A stretch of DNA of 64,000 nt from Takakia lepidozioides (taxonomy: Eukaryota > Streptophyta > Takakiopsida > Takakiales > Takakiaceae), in the NCBI GenBank assembly GCA_030704615.1, contig CM060731.1:78784756-78848755 (forward strand), in the 5' to 3' direction. The notes under the pieces were generated by a model, which did not search any database, was not told where the DNA came from, and saw nothing but the letters and a program-made list of their open reading frames with translations. The position numbers and the translations under genes were made by a program. Below are positions 47,712 through 57,313 of this stretch, piece after piece (position 1 is the first letter of the stretch; each line of letters opens with the position of its first letter).

Positions 47712-50700
47712 TCAACGCTTCTTCCGCTTTTGAGGTTGCCCTTCGAATGCTGCAACCGCCTCGGATGCGTTTCCCATTTCTGAGGCTCGCACCCAAGATG
47801 CCTCCACATGATGATAGCTCTTCCATTTCACGAGATACTCTGTTTCTCGGTTCTTGAACCTCCTCGACTTAAGCACTCCCTCCACCTCGTACTCAGGTTC
47901 ATTTTCATGATCCAACAACATAGGTGGCGCCTCCGCCGTGGCCCGCAAGCGGGCCATCATCGCATTCTCTTAAGAGACTATCTCTGATTCCTCCCTTCAG
48001 CACGTCGAGACGTTTTTGCTTATACCGGAGCAGTCCAGTTTGCAAGTGGAACTGCGATTTAACCCCCATCCTCAAGTCCCGCATCGCGGACTTCGCCATC
48101 TCATCCTTCCGGATCTTCCTTTGGAGCGTCGTCTCGCCCCTGTACACCAACATGAGCTGCTGCTTTCTACTTAAAGCATCGGCCACCACATTGTCTCGTT
48201 CCGGTTTGTACTGGATATCCACGTCGAACACCGCCAAAGTATCTTGCCACCTAAGTTGTTCTGGGGATAACTTAGGCTGCGTGGCAAAATACTTCATCGT
48301 GACATTGTCCGTGAACACCTTCATTGGGTTGGAACCAACATAGTGGCGCCAAAGCTCAAGGCAATGCACCACCACCTTCATCTCTTTCTCGTTCGTCGGC
48401 CACCGTCGGCCACTTCATTCAGTTTCTTACTTTCGTAAGCCATTGGACGTCCATCTTGCATAAGTATCCCCCCAATCGCGAAGTCCGACGCATTTGTATG
48501 AATCTCGAACGGGCGGTCGAACTCTGGGATTTTCAAGACTGGAGCTTCCGCCATCCGCTGCTTCAATTCAGTAAAAGCTTGGCCACAAAAAGTGTTCCAT
48601 AACCAGACTTTGGATTTACACAGAAGGTTTGACAGCGGCCCCGCGATCTTGGCGAAATTTCTCACATACTTTCGGTAATAGGAGGCGAGTCCTAGGAAGG
48701 ATCGCACTCCCGGGACCAAAGTCGGAGGCTCCCAGTCCAAGATCGCCCTCACCTTTCTGTCATCCATTTTGATCCCATCCTGTGTAATCACATGCCCCAG
48801 GAACTCCACTTTTGTGACCCCGAATTCGCACTTTGAAGCTTTGGCATACAGCTTCCCTTCCCGCAATTTTTGGAACACCCTTTTGAGGTGCTCCAGGTGC
48901 TCCTCCTTTGTTTTCGAGTACACCAAGATGTCGTCGATGTACACGATCACAAAGTCATCCAACCACTCCTGGAAAAGGCTGTTCATCAGCGTGCTAAAGG
49001 TCGCGAGTGCGTTGGTGAGCCCAAAAGGCATCACCAAGAACTCATATGAACCATACCTTGTCCTCCACGCGGTCTTCTCCTCATCTCCTTCCGCCACTCG
49101 AATTTGATGATAGCCAGAGCGCAAATCGATCCGACTGAAATACTTCGCTCCTGCCAACCGATCAAAAAGGTTGTCGATCCTTGGCAAAGGGTACCGGTTT
49201 TTTATAGTCACCTTATTCAGAGCCCTGTAATCGACACACATCCGCAGCGTCCCATCTTTCTTGTCTGCAAATAGCACCGGGGCTCCGTAAGGTGACTTAC
49301 TCGGCCGGATGTACCCCTTTGACATTAGATCCTTGAGCTGAGTCTTCAACTCGACCAACTCTTTGTGGCTCAACCGGTAGGGTGCCTTGGCAGGCGGTTC
49401 CGATTCCGGTATCACCTCAATCTTGTGGTCGACTCCTCTTCGCGGTGGCAAGCCGCTTTGGTAAATCCTCCGGCATCATATCATGGTATTTCTCCAAAAT
49501 CCCTTTGATCCAATTTGGGCTCAGCTCCCCATCGCTTCTCTGACGTAAAACAAAAACTGGGGCTCGTGTGACTCCTCCACGGCCCACTCCTTTGCTAATA
49601 GAAGGTTTATTCGCCCTCCCACGGGTTTGGGCGTTTCCGACACTCGTAAGACCTCGCCACCATTCCCACATGGCAGCGTGAGTACTCTCTTGCAGCCATC
49701 TATGACCGCTCCGGATTTGCTCAAAAATGTCATCCCCAAAATGAGATCCACTCCATCGATCTCGCAGATGGTGAAATTCTCACGTCCCTCCCAACTCCCC
49801 AGTTGAAGAGGAACATCGAACGCCAACCTCGTCGCTAGTTGCAGTTCTCCTTTGGCAGAACGCACCTCAATAGAGGCCCCCACGTCACTTGTTGGGAGTC
49901 CCAGCTTTCGTGCCGTTGCCGGTGTCATGAAGGAGTGTGACGATCTTGTGTCCACCAACAACGACACGTTAGTTATGGATATTATCCCATCCACGAACAA
50001 TAACTGACTCCCTTTACGTAGGGCGTCAGTTTCCTGATACAACTCACAAGAATAGTCGCCTACCTTGCAAGTCTTGGCGACCACCGCTTCCACCAAGAGA
50101 GTGATAGAATCTTCCGACAGCTCTGTGGTTGCCCGAGATGGGGCCAGTCCCGCCACAAAGTTAAAGACCATTTCTGGTTCTGCCATGTCCACGACTTCGA
50201 GCAACAGCACATTGAAAGCCTGAACATATCCCTGAATGTCATCCGTTTGCTTCAAATTCATTGTCCCGGGCGAGCCAGGACGCGTTGAGGGGCATAAACT
50301 GTCTCTTCATCAATTCCTTGAACCCACTCCAGTTCAAGGTTTTCGGGCTTGGACCTCGGTCGTGAAGGCGTTTTTGCCACCATTGTTGAGCATAGCCCCT
50401 CAAATAGGTGGGAGCCACTTCCACCCGATCCTCGTCACTCAACTTGGCCACCCGGAAGTACTGCTCTAGCTCCAACAGCCAGGTGTTGAGTGCCTTCCGA
50501 TTCGGACGCCCTCGAAGGTGCCGGGTTCCTTAGGCTTCACCTTAAACTTTGCCTTAATGGAAGTGGCATTAGCCGCCTTCAACACGTCTTTCAACGTCCC
50601 GCCAAATTGCGCCAACAACCCTTCCCAAAAGGCTGCTGGCATGGGAGGCATCTGTTGGTTTGTCGGAGCTCTCAAGTATTCCTCGGGCTCCGACTCCTCA

Positions 50701-50903
50701 TATTCCTCCCGTTCTTGAGCAGCCTCATTTTCAAAAGCATGCATCGCCTCCTCAAATGGCCGCTTTGGTGACACGTCGCCCCCGTCGGGCTCACCAGGAT
50801 CATCATCTTTTGGGCCGTTCCGCTTTCGCTTTGGCTTGCCCGACCCCATGATGAGGCCAATCCCAAGGACGATCGCGTACTGAACTCTAAGCTCTGATAC
50901 CAA
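47712..50903 (-). pseudogene. Ty3/gypsy chromovirus gag-pol, integrase core deleted
   Basis: Order on the minus strand: gag (50903 to about 50239; acidic N-terminus, then YLRGYAQQWWQKRL), protease region (50261-49521; LLVDTRSSHSF, where the family has DTG), and reverse transcriptase from 49451 ([10 protein letters not shown], catalytic YIDDILVYS). RNase H ([11 protein letters not shown], Asn where Asp is expected; later FTDNVTMKYF) and the beginning of the integrase zinc region (DGPLAGHGG) follow. A deletion and frame change at about 47950 joins this directly to a chromodomain (EYEVEGVLKSRR, EYLVKWKSY, 47712-47960). The roughly 1-kb integrase core is missing. The chromodomain identifies it as a chromovirus. 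It cannot move by itself. Confidence 0.88.
50891..50902 (-). other. Primer-binding site for initiator Met-tRNA
   Basis: The minus strand reads TGGTATCAGAGC, the standard plant LTR-element primer site complementary to the 3' end of initiator Met-tRNA. It lies two bases inside the LTR end at 50905. This proves that the LTR at 50905-51614 is the true 5' LTR and that the element is on the minus strand. Confidence 0.9.
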
Positions 50904-50904
50904 G

Positions 50905-51614
50905 TGTCGTGCACCTCACTTCGGTAAGCTCCCCTTCAAGTCATAGTTACTCGCTTTGATGCGCGCGCCTAACTCCCAACCTGGCCGCCGGACCAACTTG
51001 GAGCTTCGGCTGCTCACCGGGACATAACGGTCCCCATTTACTCTTCCAAAAGACCCTCCACCAATTTGGGCCTAGTGGAAATTCCCTTTGGCAAATGGCA
51101 GTCCGGAATAGCTCCCCACTCTTTGGTCGCTTTCCGGCTCGCTCGCTTACTCACTAGTTTTTGGTCACCAACGGGCTTGCACCGTTCTCGGGGTTACTAC
51201 TCCCTATATATACTTCTGTGACACAAACAACCATGCCTTTTTATGGCAAACCACCATGAAGACCCTCGACTCCCGGTGATGAGTCGCGGTGAGTCTTGGC
51301 CCACCCACCACGGCCCCATTGGACCGTGATGAGTCCCCAGACTCCCCACGACTCCCACCACGAGGTCTCCGCCCCATGGTGAGTCCTATGCCACCCCCAC
51401 AAAGTCCCGCTAAGCTACCACCACCCCTTGTGGAGCCACCCCCACCGCAACCCGGTGTGCGGGGCTCCACCTAGTGAGCGCCTCCGCCTCCTTGAGTGCC
51501 TTGGGCACTCAAGGGTGCTTCAGCCCCCTATACCTATCGCTGCCACTGCCCCCACCACAGGGGCAGCCCCTCTTGTGTCCCGACCTCTTGCCCTCATGGC
51601 AAAGGGCCGCGACA
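50905..51614 (-). repeat. 5' LTR of the chromovirus, 710 bp
   Basis: On the minus strand it starts TGTCGCGGCCC and ends GTGCACGACA, so it has TG...CA ends. A TATATATAGG promoter-like motif is at about 51209-51218. The primer-binding site follows two bases later. Its partner at 46655-47213 is inverted and shortened. The 5-bp flanks do not match. Confidence 0.88.
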
Positions 51615-53018
51615 CGTAGGCTGACCCAAATCCTATGTGCAAGGGGATGAGGATCTGTAACTATAGTACCTTTCGCATAAACTTTCGCTTTAGTCCAAGA
51701 CTCATTTGGTCTCTGAAAGGGACGATGATACTGAAGCATCGGTTTTATGGTGCACTGCTTTGCAAATGCAATGGTATCCTCCTTTTCAAATGGAGAACTT
51801 TGAACTGGTGGCTTCACGTTGGAAGCGAATGTATAATGGTTATGAGACATAATGGCTTTCAAAACCACATATACGGTGTCCGATATGTTATATACACTAT
51901 GGGAATCCAAATGGTTCCCACCGAGGTCACCACAAATGTCTCTCATACCACTGTGAATCGCACAAAACATCATGGGTCACTGAATACAATGCGCTGGCTT
52001 CAATAATTGCCCCGCCGGATGACAGCCGCACTGCCTTGTTGAGCGAACTCTTTGGGTGACACATGGGGGAGCAGTGCACGGTGAAGGGGACCAGGCATAT
52101 AAGTCCATTGCGAAGCCGCAGGGGATGGGGGGATGAGGGGGAGCAGTGATTGGGAAGGGGATCACGAGGAGCTGAGCACAACCTCGGGAAGCAGCGGTGT
52201 AAGGGGGCTAGCTGTGATGAGAAGGGGGATGAGGGGGATGAGGGAACCTTTGTCATTTCAGGGGAGCAGAGGCCGAAGCACTACATGAAGAGGGGGATGA
52301 GGGGAGGAGGGGAGCAGTGTGCTTGCAATGCAAAAAATGTGGCAGGGAACGCACTAGAGACTGGTGGCAACTGTTTTTCAGTATTGGAATTCAGGACTGT
52401 TAATTTAAGTGGGCGGTAATTTGTGTTTTTGAACATCACTGCAAAGGCATGCATACTGACTCAATTGCAATAAAGATCATCCACATCTCATTCATTCCAT
52501 CGTGAATCACAGAACACATGCGTCACTGAACATAGCTTCAGCCATTTTGAATAATGAGAAATTGTTTGATACGAAATGCTCGATGAGAATGCAATCTCAG
52601 GGAAATCAGCAATCTGAATGGGAGCACGAGAGCATAAACCTGCTTGCTCTCAACCCTTCAATCTGGGACGCCTAACTTGACGAAGTACATGCAAAATAGA
52701 CGAAGATGGAGGGATTGCTGAGACTATTTTGGATCCAAGACGTCTTGATTTCCGTGACATAGAAACCTCTACCCAATCCTTTCTTCTCTTAAAACTCATT
52801 CCCGATCCATCTTGAACACGTTCAAACCTTCTTACAAGATGTGGGTGGAGAAGACCCGCAGCCATGCGTGTGGCCATTTGCGTTAGCTTTCCTCTCGTGA
52901 CACGAAGGTCACTCAAAAGATGGTTCTAGAGGGCCATGTTACCTTTCACACAGACTTCCAAACCAAGCATCTCCTATACGATGGCCTTCATGACAGTTGC
53001 TTGCGATTCATGGCGGGG
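51615..53018. other. Flank of the chromovirus, G-rich in part
   Basis: 52060-52330 is rich in GGGGATGAGGGG-type sequence, the reverse of the CCCCTCATCCCC seen at 45.9-46.4 kb. This suggests it belongs to the same host repeat into which the chromovirus inserted. Two diverged copies of a CACTGTGAATC...GTCACTGAA block occur at about 51948 and 52498. No gene is recognised. Confidence 0.4.
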
Positions 53019-54221
53019 CTACTGCTCCCCCAAGACATTCCCAGCCAGAACCGTGTCTGGTGTAGGGGGATCAATGCAACATATGGGATCTGTGTCACAC
53101 AGGGGCTCCGCGGCGGACAAAGGATCAAGGTCAAGCAACTTGGCCATGCCCCCATTGAGTGTCCCAAGTCGTGTTCCACAAGTTCGGACAATTAAACCCT
53201 CTGGTACATAAGGCCGCAACATCTTGAACACCTTGACTTGGTGCTTGCATAGGTTCCCTTCCATGGCATTAGGGCCGTCACAACAAACCCACTTGGATGT
53301 TGGATTGCATATAGTGTATACAGTGCCTAGAGAAGACATGTTTTTTACCTTCGCAGGATCCCCCGTGTGCTGGGGCAATTCCACGTTGGATTCCGGTATC
53401 TGCCCAGCCATCCACACCGCATTTTGCACGAAATGTTCCATCCTAGAGTTGCGAATGAACCCTTCAGCTTTCAAGGACGAAATGTACCAGTAATGTGTGA
53501 GGAGGCTACCTGTTAGGGTGTAGACCAACCAATCCAATTGACGCCCGTCCATTTTCTGTCTTGTTTGGGACAAGCGCCTCTTCAGGTTTGCATGGTACGC
53601 TTCAATTCCAGCATTCGTATCTTGTCCGGCATGTGGGATATTTCGAGTTCCAACAACCCACGTGTCCACTTTCGGGATCCACCATTTGTGGATATACAAG
53701 AAGAACAGTTTAGCTGCGGGATACTTTGTTTGTAAATCATACAATCTAAACACAGCCTAGGCCTGCGAAGAGTCACCAATGGGACCACCTTTATTGTACA
53801 TGATGTCACCCATACCTTGCAAGACATCGGCCCTTAACTGGGTATCCTTGATTTTCTCGATGGCATTCCTCAGCCAGGCCCTTCGAACATGCCAAAGGCA
53901 CATGAAAACCGGCACCACTGGGAACGTATGCCTGAACCATCCACAAAACGGCATTAGCAAGGCCACTACAACACCACAACATGACCACCACAAAATTAGA
54001 TACAAGTATGAATCTCTGATAAGTGCTCCCTGTTCGTGATCCCCTGATCCTCTTTGACTGAAACCCCTCATGCAGATCCGGTGAAGGCAATGAAAGGGGA
54101 ATACATGAGCCCTCCTATGGCCAATGAAAGGCCGATAAAAATCACATTGTCGGATCAAACATGTGCTGGTCCTAATCCCCTGGTACCCTGAGTGTCCGAA
54201 GTCCCTAATCACTGATCCCAT
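53019..54221 (-). pseudogene. MULE-type transposase relic with SWIM-like zinc finger
   Basis: Mutator-like transposases have an RNase H fold followed by a SWIM zinc finger. The upstream frame (54221-53757) holds FMCLWHVRRAWLRN and NKGGP, characteristic of the MULE catalytic end. A stop and frame change near 53757 lead to a 244-codon frame with AGQDTNAGIEAYHANLKRRL, LDWLVYTLTG, HYWY, and a SWIM-like WVCCDGPNAMEGNLCKH. The first part of the catalytic domain is absent. It sits just inside the right arm of the inverted repeat, consistent with it being the transposase of that element. Confidence 0.75.
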
Positions 54222-54444
54222 AATTGATCCCCTTTCATTGATCCCCTTTCAGTGATCCCCCCATGCAACCTTGGATTCTTGGACCCTCGATCATTGTCGG
54301 ATGTGAGATTTGCTGCTCCTGATCCCTGCTACCCTCCCCTGGTTCCTTGATCCCTGATCCCATAATCGATCCTCTTTCACTGATCCCCCATGCAACCCTA
54401 CACTCTTGGTCCCCACTACACGGATCCCCCGGCAGGAAAATTGG

Positions 54445-54655
54445 GCCTACATGTGTGGCGTGTGAAGCCTCTCAGGAGGTGCGCTGCTGGGACCGGGGGG
54501 AGCAGGATTCCCGGCTGTAGCTCGCAGGCCATACCCGTCAGCTCACACGCTTGCAATAAAATCAAGTCACATCCATATTGGGACCGGTTTTGGTGAGCTA
54601 AGACCCACATGTGTGGCATGTGAAACCTCTCGGGAGGTGCGCTGCTGGGACCGGG
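54445..54655 (+). repeat. Two direct copies of a roughly 50-bp unit
   Basis: CATGTGTGGCGTGTGAAGCC then GGAGGTGCGCTGCTGGGACC at about 54450-54498, and a near-identical copy at about 54608-54655. Between them lies the right inverted-repeat arm (54508-54582). GATCCC motifs are dense just before (54040-54430), mirroring the left side of the block. Confidence 0.7.
54508..54582 (-). repeat. Right arm of the inverted repeat
   Basis: It matches the arm at 45400-45475 in opposite orientation (TTCCCGGCTGTA, TACCCGTCAGCTCAC, GCTTGCAATAAAATCAA). See the left arm. Confidence 0.55.
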
Positions 54656-54659
54656 TCAT

Positions 54660-55275
54660 TACGACTTGGCTTCCGAAAATTCGCGGGCCACAGCTCAGAA
54701 CCACCATCTCATAACTTACGCAATGCTCCCCAAAAAATGCAGACGTGACATGACCAGAGAGCTTTACTAATGAATAGAAAACAGTGCGAATATATACACT
54801 AGTGCCAACGTGAAGGCATCTCAGCGTATATCACTACGTTTCGTCGGCAGCGATCTTTCTCCCTCGGCTCCCTACACGACCCTTCTCGAGAAGTGGGTCA
54901 CCGCACTTGGACTTGATATGCCGTTCTTAGAAGAAAGCTTTGATTGATCAGCAGCAGTTGACACTGAGTGCTGTCTACAAGGTTAGTGGACGGGAGATCA
55001 TGTAGCGCGAGAAGGAAAGCTTGACTTGCTTGGGACAGGAGTTACGGGGTTGTTGAGATGATGGAGGTCCAGTGGATGGGCTGTATCGATAGCAAGCAGC
55101 TTTCTGCAGAAGGCGCCCTCTCCAAGATGAGGTCCATGTGCACATCGATACCTTCCAGTTATGTGTGCAGTACTTTCAAATTCCATCGACTGTTCACTGC
55201 TCTAGCAGGCTCTTCATAGGATCACAAGGACACAAATTTTAGCGGGATTTTGTAACCCCAAACGACCTTGGAAAT
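54660..55275. other. Upstream region of the first F-box gene
   Basis: This is the presumed promoter and 5' leader. No TATA box or other element could be assigned with confidence, and no gene is seen. Confidence 0.35.
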
Positions 55276-56157
55276 ATGGAGGAGGAGATATGGAGCAGGC
55301 TCCCTTTCGAGTTAGTGATGGTAGTGTTGGCCTGTTTGCCATATCGAAGTCTTGTCCGCTTTAAGTCGGTTTGCAAGTTGTGGAAATCCCTCCCCTCTAC
55401 TGCCAGTTTCCAACAACTCTGTCAGCAGCTCCCTCTTCACGAAGACTCCTATGTCTTGTCTTTAGGCAGATTCTGCGAGGATGGATACTGCCAAGATGTT
55501 TGCACGTTGTATGCACCCACAACTCGACGGTGGCACAGGATTGGCCTCAAACTCCCCAAGGATAATTTACTATACAGAGTCCGTGCTGCAGATGGAGGCT
55601 TATTTTGCATAACGGACGAGGGGGATGATGACTTATGGATTGTGTACAATCCGCTGTTGAACATTTCCAGACAATTGCCTGCCCTGCCTCACACTTCAAC
55701 ACATTTTTACGTGGAAAGTGTGAATTTGATTGTGGATAGATGCACCAAGACCTACAAGGTCCTTGTGATATCAACTGACGACAAAGGACGTTGGAGAACG
55801 CACATCTATGACTCAACTTGCGAGTGTTGGACCGAGACTGGAAACATGCCCACGGTACTTGGTGATCGGGGTGATTGGGACTGTAGAGGAAGTGTGATAT
55901 GTGGCCCTACTCTCTTTGCTTTAGTTTATAGACCGGAGCTGTCCAATATTCAAACCAGGCTCGAGCAGGGTCAAGAGGAAAAAACATACAGCTCGGACGT
56001 GACATGTGATGTCCACCAAACTCGAATCCTCGTAGTTACAGGCAACTCCTACCCAAGTAGGCTTAAGGCAACGATCGTGAGATCCTTTACAATTTTGAAG
56101 GTGATTGTTGTTATCTATCAGACCAGTTGTCTTTGGATGCTGGAGAGCTGCAGCTGA
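55276..56157 (+). CDS. F-box protein, truncated and fused to antisense receptor-kinase sequence
   Basis: 293-codon ORF. Residues 1-218 are a close paralogue of the intact gene at 57314: F-box LPFELVMVVLACLP and RFKSVCKLWKSL, then LYAPTTRRWH, RAADGGLFC, YNPLL, SRQLPALPH and CGPTLFAL. F-box proteins recruit substrates to SCF ubiquitin ligases through SKP1. Homology to the paralogue stops at about 55930. From 55942 the DNA matches, in antisense, the receptor-kinase region 42081-43109, and the last roughly 75 residues come from that sequence. The C-terminal substrate-binding half present in the paralogue is gone. It could be a pseudogene or a new chimeric gene. The start is the same ATG (MEEEIWSRLP) as in the paralogue. 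Confidence 0.8.
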   Translation: MEEEIWSRLPFELVMVVLACLPYRSLVRFKSVCKLWKSLPSTASFQQLCQQLPLHEDSYVLSLGRFCEDGYCQDVCTLYAPTTRRWHRIGLKLPKDNLLYRVRAADGGLFCITDEGDDDLWIVYNPLLNISRQLPALPHTSTHFYVESVNLIVDRCTKTYKVLVISTDDKGRWRTHIYDSTCECWTETGNMPTVLGDRGDWDCRGSVICGPTLFALVYRPELSNIQTRLEQGQEEKTYSSDVTCDVHQTRILVVTGNSYPSRLKATIVRSFTILKVIVVIYQTSCLWMLESCS

Positions 56158-56515
56158 ACTTGACTCAAGTGAGCAATACTTTGAGATAAAATCCAGCTAG
56201 CCTGCGTGGCTCATCCTTGGGACCTGATCCGTTTTCACTTGGCCGGAGTGAACTGTCATTTTTTATATATAGTTCGCTCAATTGTACTGGGCGGAGTTTC
56301 GTATGATGTTGAATTACAGCCTTGGCTTCCACTCGAGGGCGAATGGACATCTGAGAATCTTTTCGAGCTGGGACACTACGTATGTCACACTTGCCTGAAT
56401 TGGCAGCATATTATATGTAGAGTTCAAAATCAAGATTCTCCAGATGATGGTCAGCTTAGACTTGTACTAAACATACGACCAGAAGGAGCAGTTGTGATGA
56501 CGAGTGCCAGCACAC
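55942..56515 (-). repeat. Antisense-oriented duplicate of the receptor-kinase 5' region
   Basis: It begins TCCAATATTCAAACCAGGCT, identical to 42081-42100. Matching blocks are ACTCGAATCCTCGTAGTTAC (exon 2), CCTACCCAAGTAGGCTT, GGTGATTGTTGT, AGAGCTGCAGCTG, GATAAAATCCAGCTAGCCTG, and CGACCAGAAGGAGCAG (signal-peptide exon). It corresponds to kinase exons 1-2 and parts of intron 1, compressed from about 1,030 to 570 bp. Relative to the F-box gene it is in reverse orientation. The kinase reading frame in it is broken. Confidence 0.85.
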
Positions 56516-57313
56516 TCAGTGTTAGTGCTGATCAAAGCTTTCCAGTGGAGTTTGCAAGCACGGCATAGCAAGTCCAATTGCGGTGACTCGTCTAGGGAGA
56601 CGACAGAGAAAGATCGATGGCGACGCCACGTAGTTGTGCACTGAGATTCCTTCACGTTGCACTCTCAATTCAGTAATTAGAACTCGTTGGAATGTAGGAA
56701 TGGATAGATGCAGAAGTGGCATTTCTACTCAAATTGCCCACGGTATGTATACACCACTCCACGTAGCGCTTAGCTTGTGTATCCCAACGAGCTCTGGACA
56801 GGAGTTTTTCAACTCACTAGACATTGTAAAGTTCCATTTCATTTTCATGTTTCATTTCGCAGTGACGTACAACACATCGATATTCTTGAAAACAGGTACC
56901 CAATCAAGCTTGCTATGCATCCGAAAACAGAAGGAAAGATATTTCAAGGATCTTTAGGGTTTCTATGAACGGCTGGAAACAGCAAAAGGGACTTCAGTGG
57001 ATGGCGAGCAAAGAAGGTTGAAGTAACGAAATAGCAAAGGCAAGAGCGAGGCTTTCTTTTGATAGCACAGGAATGATACCAACAATAGTCGGGCTCATGG
57101 GTATGAATTCTCATAGGCTGACTCTTTCTTTACGTTCATAGAGAAGTTCTGCTTACGAGATGTAAGCTCACTCCTTTTCTTTTGAAAATTCTTCACTCGG
57201 GGCAAGGAACACTTGTGGTGCTTCACTGGTTCATACCTTATTACCCGTCTCTTGTCCCAAGCTCCGTGTTACGATCACAAGAACACGTTAGAGAGGTTTT
57301 GTGGGTGGGCAAG
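56516..57313. other. Spacer between the two F-box genes
   Basis: It contains a reversed LINE tail, CATTGTAAAGTTCCATTTCA, at 56823-56842, with further ATTTC-type pentamers. The remainder is presumed promoter of the second F-box gene. The open frame before the ATG at 57314 is not conserved in the paralogue. Confidence 0.4.

Noticed and set aside
57182-57313. N-terminal extension of the intact F-box protein
   Set aside because: It is not conserved in the tandem paralogue, which begins at the equivalent of the ATG at 57314.
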